Source: Robiginitomaculum sp.
GTDB lineage: Bacteria; Pseudomonadota; Alphaproteobacteria; Caulobacterales; Maricaulaceae
Assembly (NCBI GenBank): GCA_021776515.1
Contig: JAJFFS010000007.1
Location: 53,563 to 117,562 of the forward strand
Direction of reading: 5' to 3'
DNA length: 64,000 nucleotides
Position numbers and translations under genes: made by a program. Of this stretch, positions 1 to 8,534 are shown one piece after another (the stretch's first letter is position 1; the number at the start of each line of letters is the position of its first letter). The notes under the pieces are model-generated. The model searched no databases and was not told where the DNA came from. It saw nothing but the letters and a program-made list of their open reading frames with translations.

Positions 1-177
1 GCGCCAGGTGCTGTGGCCGAGAGCAAAAAGCTGGTGGCTGATGTTGCCGGACGTGAAATCAATGAAGACCTCATTCACATGACCGCCAAACGCATTGCTG
101 AACGGCGCGCCTCTGATGAGGGCAAAGAGGGCCTCACCTCTTTTCTGGAAAAACGCAAACCAAACTGGGTAGAATAA
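1..177 (+). CDS. Enoyl-CoA hydratase/isomerase family protein, C-terminal end (partial)
   Basis: The window opens inside this gene. The 58 visible residues end with an amphipathic helical stretch and the tail LTSFLEKRKPNW, typical of crotonase-superfamily enoyl-CoA hydratases, especially the methylglutaconyl-CoA hydratase type (LiuC-like) used in leucine breakdown. The catalytic domain lies upstream of the window, so substrate is inferred only from the tail. The next gene, an Old Yellow Enzyme, begins 4 bases after the stop, so the two are probably co-transcribed. Family assignment is fairly safe; the exact member is not. Confidence 0.7.
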   Translation, partial: APGAVAESKKLVADVAGREINEDLIHMTAKRIAERRASDEGKEGLTSFLEKRKPNWVE

Positions 178-181
178 AACC

Positions 182-1471
182 ATGGAAGCTATTGCTGAAC
201 AACTCACCCTGCCCAGTGGTGCCGTTCTTAGAAACCGTTTGTGTAAGGCCGCCATGACCGAAGGTTTGGCCAATAAACATAACCACGCCACCCGGGGACA
301 TGAGAGGCTTTACCGACGCTGGGGGAAGGGCGGTATAGGCCTCATGCTCACGGGGAATGTGCAGGTGGACCGCCGTTATCTGGAGCGTCCCGGCAATGTG
401 GTGATTGAAGGGGAGCAAAGCGCCAAGCAACTGGTGGCATTATCGCGTTGGTCAGCGGCAGCCAGGGAAAACGGCGCGGCGATATGGATGCAAATCAGCC
501 ATGCCGGGCGGCAAACCCCGGCCTATGTTGCCGCCGAGCCGGTTGGCCCCTCGGAAGTTCAGGTGGAATTGCCGGGCGGTATGTTTGGTGCACCACGGGC
601 GCTTGGCACGGATGAGATTGCTGACATCATTAGCCGTTTTGCCCACACGGCAAGCATTGCCAAACAAACCGGCTTTGACGGGGTGCAAATTCATGCGGCG
701 CACGGGTATTTGCTTTCGGAGTTTCTCAACCCGCTGACCAATAAACGTGAGGACGAATGGGGTGGTTCGCTGGAAAACCGGGCGCGTCTGTTGCGTGCCT
801 GTGTTGCCGCCACTCGTAAGGCTGTGGGTTCTGATTTCCCCATTAGCGTGAAACTCAATTCATCAGATTTTCAAAAGGGCGGTTTTGAGTTTGATGATAG
901 CAAACAGGTAGCGGCTTGGTTGTACGAAGACGGTGTGGACCTTCTGGAGATTTCAGGCGGTAATTACGAACAACCAATGATGATGGGGGTCGAGGGGAAG
1001 GAGCCTGCCTTTGAAGACGGAAAACGCGAGAGTACTCGCGCCCGCGAGGGGTATTTTCTGGATTTTGCCCGGCAAATGACGGAGGCAGAGACGCCGCCGT
1101 TAATGGTCACTGGTGGTTTTCGTACTCTTGATGCCATGAATGCGGCGATTGTCGACGATGGTGTTGCCATGATCGGGCTGGGCCGCCCTCTTTGTGTGGA
1201 TACTGATGCACCGACAAAATTGCTAGGCGGCCAGAGTGAACCGCTAACAAGTTGGGAAAAAGTACTGCGTGTCGGCCCTGGCTGGTTTGGGCCAGGCAGC
1301 TCCAGCATCACCATGCGTATGTTGAACGGCTTTGGCATACAAGGGTGGTTCTGTTTGCAATTGCTGCGCATGGGCGCTGGCAAGGCACCCAATACACGTC
1401 TTGGGGTGTTGCGGGCTTTTCTCTCCTACCAATCCGGGGAAAAGAAAAAAGCGAAACGCATGGCCCGGTAA
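182..1471 (+). CDS. NADH:flavin oxidoreductase, Old Yellow Enzyme family
   Basis: This 429-residue protein is a full-length single-domain FMN TIM barrel. Visible family motifs include an N-terminal LRNRLCKAAMTEG segment contacting FMN, HAGRQT, the substrate-binding HAAHGYLLSEFLNP segment, the TNKREDEWGGS loop and a late MIGLGRPL phosphate-binding segment. Such enzymes use NAD(P)H to reduce activated C=C bonds (enones, nitro compounds). There is no extra Fe-S/FAD half as in 2,4-dienoyl-CoA reductase. It follows an enoyl-CoA hydratase end by 4 bases, which could suggest acyl-CoA or unsaturated-acid work, but the substrate cannot be read from sequence. The C-terminal roughly 60 residues extend past the barrel and end in a Lys/Arg-rich tail. 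Confidence 0.9.
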   Translation: MEAIAEQLTLPSGAVLRNRLCKAAMTEGLANKHNHATRGHERLYRRWGKGGIGLMLTGNVQVDRRYLERPGNVVIEGEQSAKQLVALSRWSAAARENGAAIWMQISHAGRQTPAYVAAEPVGPSEVQVELPGGMFGAPRALGTDEIADIISRFAHTASIAKQTGFDGVQIHAAHGYLLSEFLNPLTNKREDEWGGSLENRARLLRACVAATRKAVGSDFPISVKLNSSDFQKGGFEFDDSKQVAAWLYEDGVDLLEISGGNYEQPMMMGVEGKEPAFEDGKRESTRAREGYFLDFARQMTEAETPPLMVTGGFRTLDAMNAAIVDDGVAMIGLGRPLCVDTDAPTKLLGGQSEPLTSWEKVLRVGPGWFGPGSSSITMRMLNGFGIQGWFCLQLLRMGAGKAPNTRLGVLRAFLSYQSGEKKKAKRMAR

Positions 1472-1556
1472 AGCGCACAAAAAAGTGATGATCTTGCCCT
1501 TGGCGCGCGCATATGTAACGCCATATATGCGGTAGATGACTTTATGGAGCGTACCT

Positions 1557-2270
1557 ATGGCTGAGCAACAACCGATTGAACTTTATTATTTCCCCACCCC
1601 CAATGGCTGGAAAATTTCCATCGCCCTAGAGGAAATGGGCCTGCCATACACGATGAAACCGGTAATGATCGGGCAGGGTGATCAGTTCAAGCCGGAATTT
1701 CTGAAATTCAGCCCCAATAATCGCATGCCCGCGATCATTGATCCTAACGGCCCGGACGGCAAACCTATATCGGTTTTTGAAAGTGGTGCTATTTTGCAAT
1801 ATCTGGCCCGCAAAACAGGCACGTTTGGCGGCAAGGGTGCGCGCCAGCAGGTTGCCGTTGAAGAATGGCTGATGTGGCAAATGGGTGGCCTTGGCCCTAT
1901 GGCCGGGCAGGCGCATCATTTTCGCCAGTATTGCGATGAAGAATACCCCTACGCCATTGATCGTTATACCAATGAGGTCAACCGTCTTTACGGGGTGATG
2001 AACAAGCGCCTTGAGGGCCGCGATTATCTGGCTGATGAATATTCGATTGCTGATATGGCCTGTTGGGGCTGGATTGTACCGTTTGAACGTCAGGGACAGG
2101 ATCTGAATGATTTTCCAAATCTCAAGGCATGGTTCGAGCGTCTGGGTGAACGCCCGGCGGTGCAAAAAGGCTTTGCGCTTGGCGCGGAACTGCGCGGCGA
2201 TCTGGCGGTGAAAAGCGAAGATACCGACAAAGCCAAAGCGGTCCTGTTTGGGCAGAAGGCGCAAGCGTAA
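1557..2270 (+). CDS. Glutathione S-transferase family protein (Ure2p/YfcG-like)
   Basis: A 237-residue cytosolic protein with an N-terminal thioredoxin-fold domain (about residues 6-90, PTPNGWKISIALEE at the start, NRMPAI cis-proline region, FESGAILQYL glutathione-binding motif) and a C-terminal helical domain (about 100-215, YSIADMACWGW N-capping segment). This matches the nu-class or Ure2p-like GSTs, which often act as disulfide-bond oxidoreductases. I chose ATG 1557 because GGAG lies 7 bases upstream; an in-frame ATG at 1536 has no such site. It sits 85 bases after the Old Yellow Enzyme gene on the same strand. Substrate unknown. Confidence 0.9.
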   Translation: MAEQQPIELYYFPTPNGWKISIALEEMGLPYTMKPVMIGQGDQFKPEFLKFSPNNRMPAIIDPNGPDGKPISVFESGAILQYLARKTGTFGGKGARQQVAVEEWLMWQMGGLGPMAGQAHHFRQYCDEEYPYAIDRYTNEVNRLYGVMNKRLEGRDYLADEYSIADMACWGWIVPFERQGQDLNDFPNLKAWFERLGERPAVQKGFALGAELRGDLAVKSEDTDKAKAVLFGQKAQA

Positions 2271-2276
2271 AACAGC

Positions 2277-3203
2277 TTACAGTCCCGGCTCGCCTTTATG
2301 TTCCGGGTGCAGGGCGACATAGTCCGCCTTGATCTGGCCGGAGGATTTGCGGCCCCCGTCATGGCACCAACCGGGTTCGGCAAAGATATACCAGATACGC
2401 TCTTTCAGGCTGAGGCCTTTCTGCGAGGCGTCCTTGATGATGCCGACATATTCATGCACGGCAACACGCAAGGGGTTAAATGTGCCCAGATCACTAACCA
2501 GACCATAGCGCGGAGCATCGTCTTTACGCTCGGCGATGAACGTACCAAACATCCGGTCCCAGGTGATAAAAACACCGGCATAGTTCGCATCAAGATAACG
2601 CGGATTATTGGCGTGATGCACCCGGTGGTGCGAGGGGGTGTTCATAATGGCTTCAAACCATTTTGGGCATTTATCGATGACCTCGGTATGGAACCAGAAC
2701 TGGTAGATGAGGTTCAGACCATAGCAAAACCCGATCAGCACCGGATGAAACCCTAAAAGCACAATAGGGATAAAGAACAATACGCCACCCGAGATGAGGC
2801 CGGTCCAGGTTTGGCGCAGTGCTGTGGTGAGATTATAGTGCTGTGAGGAATGGTGGATCACGTGCGATGCCCAGCCCCAGCGACAGCGGTGCATATAACG
2901 GTGAATCCAGTAATAAGCGATATCGACAAGCACAAAACAGGTTATGCCAGTGAGCCAGTTAAAAGGCATTTTATAAGGGGCAAGGTAGTAGGCAGAAATT
3001 AAAAGTGCCCCGGAAACAATCCCGGTAATTCCATTAATGACCGAGCTGCCAACGCCCATAAAAACACTGGTTGCAGCATCCTTGCTTTCATATTCTCCGC
3101 CTTTGCCGCGCACCCGGATAAGGATAATTTCGGCCAGGATCAGCACGATGAAAAGTGGCGAGGCCAGCGTAGTGACAGGTACTCCTTGTAAAAAATCAGG
3201 CAT
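2277..3203 (-). CDS. Sterol desaturase / fatty acid hydroxylase superfamily protein (PF04116)
   Basis: A 308-residue integral membrane protein with several hydrophobic segments and the three histidine clusters of the di-iron membrane hydroxylase family: HRYMHR, HHSSQHYN and HHRVHH. The spacing and the ITWDRMFGTF segment after the last box are typical of PF04116. The family hydroxylates or desaturates lipids (sterols, fatty acids, ornithine lipids, carotenoids); the substrate cannot be deduced. The start codon overlaps the end of the upstream minus-strand gene by 8 bases, so translation is probably coupled to that small membrane protein. It converges with the GST gene, 6 bases apart. Confidence 0.9.
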   Translation of the reverse strand: MPDFLQGVPVTTLASPLFIVLILAEIILIRVRGKGGEYESKDAATSVFMGVGSSVINGITGIVSGALLISAYYLAPYKMPFNWLTGITCFVLVDIAYYWIHRYMHRCRWGWASHVIHHSSQHYNLTTALRQTWTGLISGGVLFFIPIVLLGFHPVLIGFCYGLNLIYQFWFHTEVIDKCPKWFEAIMNTPSHHRVHHANNPRYLDANYAGVFITWDRMFGTFIAERKDDAPRYGLVSDLGTFNPLRVAVHEYVGIIKDASQKGLSLKERIWYIFAEPGWCHDGGRKSSGQIKADYVALHPEHKGEPGL

Positions 3204-3639
3204 GAGCTTGCTCCTTTACCGTGCCATTGATCGCTTTGCGGATAGTATTTTCTTCTGTCTGGCGGGTACCCTCATCAGCAAAACAAAGCTCCATATCCGG
3301 CCAGGTAAAATCCTTGAGAGCGATACCAAGGCTGGCGCCTTTTCCTGATAAGGCTTTGATCGTTGATGCGCCTAGAGTGCGTACCGCCATGCGGTCCCCC
3401 AACGCCCGAACCAGTACTAACCCCGGGGTGCTTTTCAGGTAAACCAAAGCCCCTGTGCCGTCCGCGCTACGCATAATGCGATCAATACCCACGCCCTCAA
3501 AGTGTTCGGCAATGGTCTTTTCTACGGGCTCATCTGTTTCAAGAACTACCAGGTGGGCAATGCCGGTCATGCGGATCAGAAATGCAATGAAAACAATGGC
3601 GACGAGAGACGGCAGGATGACATAGAGTAAGTCTGGCAT
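3196..3639 (-). CDS. Hypothetical single-pass membrane protein, partner of the hydroxylase
   Basis: I do not recognise this 147-residue family. The first about 25 residues form one transmembrane segment (MPDLLYVILPSLVAIVFIAF), followed by a predicted cytoplasmic or periplasmic domain with alternating beta-like stretches (AHLVVLETDE, GALVYLKSTPGLVLVRAL) and an acidic-rich C-terminus. It overlaps the PF04116 hydroxylase gene by 8 bases, and the two proteins start similarly (MPDLL and MPDFL). This arrangement suggests a functional pair, possibly an accessory subunit or anchor, but that is inference from position only. Confidence 0.7.
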   Translation of the reverse strand: MPDLLYVILPSLVAIVFIAFLIRMTGIAHLVVLETDEPVEKTIAEHFEGVGIDRIMRSADGTGALVYLKSTPGLVLVRALGDRMAVRTLGASTIKALSGKGASLGIALKDFTWPDMELCFADEGTRQTEENTIRKAINGTVKEQAHA

Positions 3640-3653
3640 GGCAAAAGCTCTCT

Positions 3654-5042
3654 TCAGGACATGAAGCCCAATATGCGTTCAATGGTTTTCCCATAAGGCG
3701 GAAATAACATTTTCCGGCTATTCATTTTGGATTGGTGAAATACGCCTTTGGCATGGGAAAAGGTAAGAAAACCATCATGGCCGTGATAGGCACCAATACC
3801 GCTATCGCCCACGCCGCCAAAGGGAAGATCGTTCTGGGCGATGTGCATGATGGTATCGTTTACCGCCACGCCGCCGGCCAGCACTTCATTGTTGAGACGT
3901 TCGACAACAAGTTTGTTGTCAGAAAAAATATAAAGCGCCAGCGGGTGCGGACGTTCGGCAATAAAATCCATGGCATCATCAAGGCTGTCATAGGGCACCA
4001 GCGGCAGGAGGGGGCCAAAAATTTCCTCGCTCATAATATCCATGTCTGGCGTAACATTGGTCACCAGTTTTGGCGGCATTTTGCGGATGTTAGAACTTGT
4101 TTTGGCCTCATCGGGATAAATTTCGATGATGTTTGCGCCTTTTTTACGGGCATCATCCAGAAGGCCCTCAAGGCGGGCAAAATGCTGTTCTGAAATCACC
4201 GCCGTATAGTCATCATTATCATGAATGCTGGGGTAAAATTGACGGCTCGTTTGCACCAGCTCATCCACTGTTGCTTCAATTTTATCACGCGGTGTCAGGA
4301 CGTAATCCGGGGCGATGCACGTTTGCCCGGAATTAAGCAGCTTGCCTGATAAAATACGCTCCGCCGCCGTTTTCAAGGGATAGTCATGGTCAATGATGGT
4401 TGGTGATTTGCCGCCCAGTTCCAGTGTCACCGGAGTGAGGTTTTTGGCAGCGGCCTCCATGACAAAACGCCCGACCTTGGTAGAGCCGGTAAACAGCATG
4501 TGGTCAAAATTCAGGGTGGAAAATTCCTGCGCGATTTTGGCATCACCGGTGATAACGGCAACAAGGTCTTCGTCAAATATTTCGCCAAGCAGACGTTTGG
4601 TCAGTTCGGATGTACGCGGGGTTAACTCGGACGGTTTAATCATGGCGCGGTTGCCCGCACTAAGCGCGGCAATCAGCGGCGAAATAGCCAATTGGAACGG
4701 GTAATTCCACGGGCTGATAATGCCGACAACGCCTTTGGGCATGTAACGCACTTCATTTTTTGCCGGTTTGAACTGCAGGGCGACCGGGCGGCGTGTGGCC
4801 TTCATCCATTTGCGCAAGTGCTTTCGCGTGTGTTTGATCTCGGTCATCAGTGCGGTAATATCGGCCAGCCGGGTTTCTATCGTAGAGCGGTGGCCAAAAT
4901 CCTCTGATACCGTCGCCGCGATCTCATCGCTATTATCACCAATCATTTGCGCCAGTTGTTTCAGGCGGTGATCACGAACGTCAAAAGACGGGTTAGGTTC
5001 GGTGCGAAAAGCATCGCGCTGTTTTTGCAAGATCGAGTGCAT
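3654..5042 (-). CDS. calB: Coniferyl-aldehyde-dehydrogenase-type NAD(P)+ aldehyde dehydrogenase
   Basis: A 462-residue aldehyde dehydrogenase. Visible are the cofactor-binding ISPWNYPFQL and FTGSTKVGR segments, the general base Glu in LELGGKSP and the catalytic Cys in SGQTCIAPDY. The shorter length, the HRLKQL N-terminal helix and the DYVLTP segment after the Cys match coniferyl aldehyde dehydrogenase (CalB) and related alkanal dehydrogenases, which oxidise aldehydes to acids. Many such proteins end in a hydrophobic anchor; here the tail PPYGKTIERILGFM is only weakly so. GGAG lies about 5 bases before the ATG. Substrate could equally be a fatty aldehyde. Confidence 0.88.
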   Translation of the reverse strand: MHSILQKQRDAFRTEPNPSFDVRDHRLKQLAQMIGDNSDEIAATVSEDFGHRSTIETRLADITALMTEIKHTRKHLRKWMKATRRPVALQFKPAKNEVRYMPKGVVGIISPWNYPFQLAISPLIAALSAGNRAMIKPSELTPRTSELTKRLLGEIFDEDLVAVITGDAKIAQEFSTLNFDHMLFTGSTKVGRFVMEAAAKNLTPVTLELGGKSPTIIDHDYPLKTAAERILSGKLLNSGQTCIAPDYVLTPRDKIEATVDELVQTSRQFYPSIHDNDDYTAVISEQHFARLEGLLDDARKKGANIIEIYPDEAKTSSNIRKMPPKLVTNVTPDMDIMSEEIFGPLLPLVPYDSLDDAMDFIAERPHPLALYIFSDNKLVVERLNNEVLAGGVAVNDTIMHIAQNDLPFGGVGDSGIGAYHGHDGFLTFSHAKGVFHQSKMNSRKMLFPPYGKTIERILGFMS

Positions 5043-5074
5043 AGGGTCTCCAGAAAAAAGTGAACAGTGTTCAG

Positions 5075-6106
5075 TTAATCAGATCGAGAGGCCCGCGCCA
5101 AGAGGGCAGCACGGGCATCATTGGCAAAATCACTGAATAATCCGTCGATACCAAGGTCAATAAAGAAATCGTATTCGGCCTGGGCATTGGCAAAGGTGTC
5201 AGGCAACTGATCAGAGCGAAATGTCCACGGGTGGACTTTTAATCCCGCCGCGTGAGCGGCCTCAACCCATCCCGATGATGTGCCATCCTTGTTAACCAGC
5301 AAGGCCTTGGAGGGGCCAATGCCGTCCGCGTACGTGGCAATATCTGCCATGTTCACGCCTTCCGCTTCGGCCAGTAACATAATCAGCGGCAGTCCAGTTT
5401 TACCGCGTAAAGATCGTAAAATACCATCTTCAAATGACTGAATGAATACAGGCGAGCCGGGTTTGCCCCATCCTGATTTTTGTAATTCTCCCAAAACAGC
5501 CACTTCAAAATCATAACCTAACGATTCGAAATATGAGGGTAATTTTGTTTCCGGGTAGATGCCAACCGGGTTGCCCTGCATGGAGGTGCGTCCCTGTGCC
5601 ACGGCAATCACTTCGGCAAAGGTGAGAATTTCAAATAGTCCGTCGGTAGCATGGCTGCGCTTTTCCATCGCTTGTCTTGCTCGCAAAGTTTTTATCTCGG
5701 CAAGGGTGAAATCCTCAGAAAACCAGTCGGCGCCCTCATGGCCGTCTTTAACCGTTTTGCGGTCTGCAAATTCGGGGTGGTCGGCCACATTGGTGGTGGT
5801 GGATAAATAATGGTCGTGGCGGGCAATGAGATGACCGTCTTTGGTGAACACCAGATCAGGCTCAATATAATCGGCCCCCATTCGGATGGCCAAATCATAC
5901 CCCTCAGCCGTATGTTCGGGCAGATAACCGGGCGCCCCCCTGTGGGCAATGACCAAAGGTTGGGTGTATTGCTTTGCGGACATGGTTACATCCTTTTTCT
6001 CAGACATTATGTTTGGCTGACAGGCGGCAAGTCCCGCACTTGTCATAAGTGCAGGAACAGCCCCAAGGGCTTGCCGTCTTGTCATCACGGGTTGTTTCAG
6101 TCTCAT
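5075..6106 (-). CDS. glpQ: Glycerophosphodiester phosphodiesterase, exported
   Basis: A 343-residue GDPD-family enzyme that hydrolyses glycerophosphodiesters to glycerol-3-phosphate and an alcohol. The metal and active-site signature is visible: LVIAHRGAPGYLPEHT near residues 50-65, YIEPDLVFTKDGHLIARHD, and a conserved C-terminal half with VHPWTFR. The N-terminus has a twin-arginine-like MTRRQALG stretch, a hydrophobic segment and a lipobox-like LAAC, so it is probably exported, maybe by Tat, and possibly lipidated. GGAG lies 8 bases before ATG 6106; an in-frame ATG seven codons in begins the RR motif. Length agrees with periplasmic GlpQ. Confidence 0.92.
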   Translation of the reverse strand: MRLKQPVMTRRQALGAVPALMTSAGLAACQPNIMSEKKDVTMSAKQYTQPLVIAHRGAPGYLPEHTAEGYDLAIRMGADYIEPDLVFTKDGHLIARHDHYLSTTTNVADHPEFADRKTVKDGHEGADWFSEDFTLAEIKTLRARQAMEKRSHATDGLFEILTFAEVIAVAQGRTSMQGNPVGIYPETKLPSYFESLGYDFEVAVLGELQKSGWGKPGSPVFIQSFEDGILRSLRGKTGLPLIMLLAEAEGVNMADIATYADGIGPSKALLVNKDGTSSGWVEAAHAAGLKVHPWTFRSDQLPDTFANAQAEYDFFIDLGIDGLFSDFANDARAALLARASRSD

Positions 6107-6704
6107 TAAAATGACTCCACATGCAAAAGTTATGCGAATTTAGGCCAATGGGGCAAGCACAAGACCTTGCCAAATCCGAATTTTTGCCGGTCAGGCGGCA
6201 AAAAAGAAAATAAGGCGGGGATAAACGCGTATGCTTATGATGTTTCCAAGCTGGTCTTTGCATTTTTTACCGTGTCATTTCGGCGAAGGCCGGAATGACA
6301 CTTGCGGAACAGGGCTTTACATAACAATGCCGTCACCCTGAGTTTGCCCTAAGGGTGGGGTGTCTTTACTAGATTCACAATGTCAAATAGCCGCGTAAAA
6401 CCAGGCAGACCTGGCCCCGCACATGATGATTATGCGCTCACCAAACTGACCGGGGATAAGTGTGCCAAAGTGCGAGGGCAGCCAGGGGCATTCTGGGACA
6501 AAACAGCATAATTTTTTATGCCATAAGCCGCGCATCAGGGGTGTATAAGGGGCAGGCTCGAATATTGACCTGCGCACCTCGAGATGAGGCTGTATCGTTT
6601 CACTTTCCTCACATCCTTGCGAAAGCGCTTGCAGTTATCGCCTGTGGTGGGTAAATCATAGGAGGGTAAATAATGAACGGCATTTAGCCGTCGGAGTATA
6701 CGGG
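6107..6704. other. Intergenic region with palindromic elements
   Basis: About 600 bases between divergent glpQ and the OFOR operon. I find no convincing gene: short open frames exist on both strands but lack ribosome sites and family features. It contains a 30-base palindrome (6272-6301) and a second short inverted repeat CACCCT/AGGGTG at 6334-6357. The promoters of both flanking operons should be here; I could not assign -35/-10 boxes with confidence. Confidence 0.6.
6272..6301. repeat. Palindromic intergenic repeat (CGAAGGCCGG type)
   Basis: A 30-base near-perfect palindrome: GTGTCATT at one end and AATGACAC at the other, with CGG/CCG arms and a small centre. Related sequences occur at 57755-57825 and 60228-60316, which marks it as one copy of a dispersed repeat family rather than a gene-specific site. 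Confidence 0.7.
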
Positions 6705-8534
6705 ATGAACGCACCCGACGGGTGGAAGCGCCAGGACACAGCACCGCCAACTGATACGACTGATCCTGATTATTTTCATAAAGTGGTTGATTGCCAATGG
6801 GCTTGCCCGGCGCATACGCCGGTACCAGCTTATATACGGCTGATCGCGCAGGGGCGGTTTTCTGACGCCTATATAATGAACAGGCAATCAAACGTGTTTC
6901 CGGGCATTCTGGGCCGGGTTTGTGATCGCCCGTGCGAGCCAGCCTGCCGTCGTGCCCGCGTGGAAGAAGAGCCGGTGGCCATCTGTCGTCTCAAACGTGT
7001 TGCCGCCGACCATAAAGACGACATTACTGACCGCTTACCCAAAAAACCGTCTAAAACTAATGGCAAGCGCATCGCGCTCATCGGGGCTGGTCCGGCCAGC
7101 TTTACCGTTGCCAATGATCTGGCGCCTTTGGGTTATGAATGCACAATATTTGAACGCCACGGTGTGCCGGGCGGCCTGATGCGGTCCAATATTCCGGCTT
7201 TTCGCCTGCCTGAAAGCGTGTTGACCGAGGAATTGGGTTATATCCTTGATATGGGCGTTGAGCTTCGCCTCAACTCACCGGTTGGCAGTATGAAAGCTTT
7301 ACTTGATGAGGGGTATGACGCGGTATTTGTTGGCACGGGCGCACCCAAAGGCAAGGAATTAAGCCTGCCGGGGCGCAAAGAGGGCGATGCCAATATTCAT
7401 ATTGGGATTGACTGGCTCGAATCCGTGGCTTTCGAGCACACCAAATCCATTGGCAAAAAAGTGCTGATTATCGGCGTTGGCAACACGGCTATGGATTGCT
7501 GCCGCACGGCGCTGCGCCTTGGGGCCGATGATGTTAAAGTGATGGCCCGCAAGCCGCGCTCATTCTTCAAGGCCTCCGAATGGGAGCTGGAGGATGCCGA
7601 GGCAGAAAATGTGGCGATCACCGTCAATCATTCCCCCAAATCCTTTGTGGTGGAAAATGGTGTGCTCACCGGCATGGTGTTTGAGACGCTGGAATACGAA
7701 CTGGACGAGAAGGGCGCTATTCTTAGCCAGAACGTCACGGGTGAGGTGACTATCCCTTGTGATGATGTGGTGCTGGCCATCGGGCAGGAAAATGCCTTTG
7801 AATGGATCGAACGTGATGCCGGGCTGAAATTTGGCAAATGGGATATGCCGGTGGTGGATGAAACAACATTTCAGTCCACCACGCCGCGCGTATTTTTTGG
7901 CGGTGATGCGGCCTTTGGGCCAAAGAATATTATCTGGGCCGTGGAACATGGTCATCAGGCGGCCATTTCCATTCACCAATATTGTCAGGATCAGCTTTTA
8001 CTGGCGCATCCGGCCAATGGTCTGGAATTGACCAGCACAAAAATGGGCATGTTTGAATGGCGCTATTCCAACAGCTTTGACGACGCACACAGACGCGCCA
8101 TGCCCCATGTGGAGCTGGCGAAACGGTTCAAGGATCTGGGCACAGAAGTAGAGCTGGGCTTTACTGCCGAGCAGGCCGCGATAGAGGTGGAGCGCTGTCT
8201 GAATTGTGATGTGCAAACCATTTTTGATGCACCTTTGTGTACCGAATGCGATGCCTGTATTGATATTTGTCCGGTGGATTGTCTGGCGATTACCCAGGCC
8301 GGTGATGAAGTACATCTGCGCGAAACACTGGATGCACCGGGGCTGGATGCTGAACAGGCACTTTTTGTTTCGGATGATTTGCCGTTAACCGGGCGCATAA
8401 TGATCAAGGACGAGAATATTTGTCTGCATTGCGGGCTGTGTGCCGAGCGCTGCCCGACCGCAGCGTGGGATATGCAGGAGTCACAAATCATCATCCATCA
8501 CGTTGAGGATATGGCCGAGGGGGCAAGCCAATGA
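6705..8534 (+). CDS. GltD-like FAD/NAD(P)H oxidoreductase with C-terminal two-cluster ferredoxin domain
   Basis: A 609-residue protein in three parts. Residues about 20-110 form the cysteine-rich Fe-S domain of GltD-type proteins (CQWACPAHTP, CDRPCEPACRR). Residues about 125-440 hold the paired dinucleotide-binding folds (IGAGPASFTVA for FAD, IIGVGNTAMDC for NAD(P)) and the GGDAAFGP FAD loop. The last about 110 residues carry two 4Fe-4S motifs, CTECDACIDICP and CLHCGLCAERCP. This is a dedicated electron-transfer subunit, likely moving electrons between NAD(P)H and the Fe-S clusters. It overlaps the next OFOR gene by 4 bases (ATGA), so the three genes almost surely form one complex. Confidence 0.88.
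   Translation: MNAPDGWKRQDTAPPTDTTDPDYFHKVVDCQWACPAHTPVPAYIRLIAQGRFSDAYIMNRQSNVFPGILGRVCDRPCEPACRRARVEEEPVAICRLKRVAADHKDDITDRLPKKPSKTNGKRIALIGAGPASFTVANDLAPLGYECTIFERHGVPGGLMRSNIPAFRLPESVLTEELGYILDMGVELRLNSPVGSMKALLDEGYDAVFVGTGAPKGKELSLPGRKEGDANIHIGIDWLESVAFEHTKSIGKKVLIIGVGNTAMDCCRTALRLGADDVKVMARKPRSFFKASEWELEDAEAENVAITVNHSPKSFVVENGVLTGMVFETLEYELDEKGAILSQNVTGEVTIPCDDVVLAIGQENAFEWIERDAGLKFGKWDMPVVDETTFQSTTPRVFFGGDAAFGPKNIIWAVEHGHQAAISIHQYCQDQLLLAHPANGLELTSTKMGMFEWRYSNSFDDAHRRAMPHVELAKRFKDLGTEVELGFTAEQAAIEVERCLNCDVQTIFDAPLCTECDACIDICPVDCLAITQAGDEVHLRETLDAPGLDAEQALFVSDDLPLTGRIMIKDENICLHCGLCAERCPTAAWDMQESQIIIHHVEDMAEGASQ

Noticed and set aside
35..430. Long antisense open frames opposite many genes, for example opposite the Old Yellow Enzyme, pyrG and mfd genes
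   Set aside because: They lie fully inside well-supported genes on the other strand and carry no motif.
6383..6654. Small open frames in the gap before the OFOR operon
   Set aside because: No ribosome site, domain or signal; both strands show comparable chance frames.
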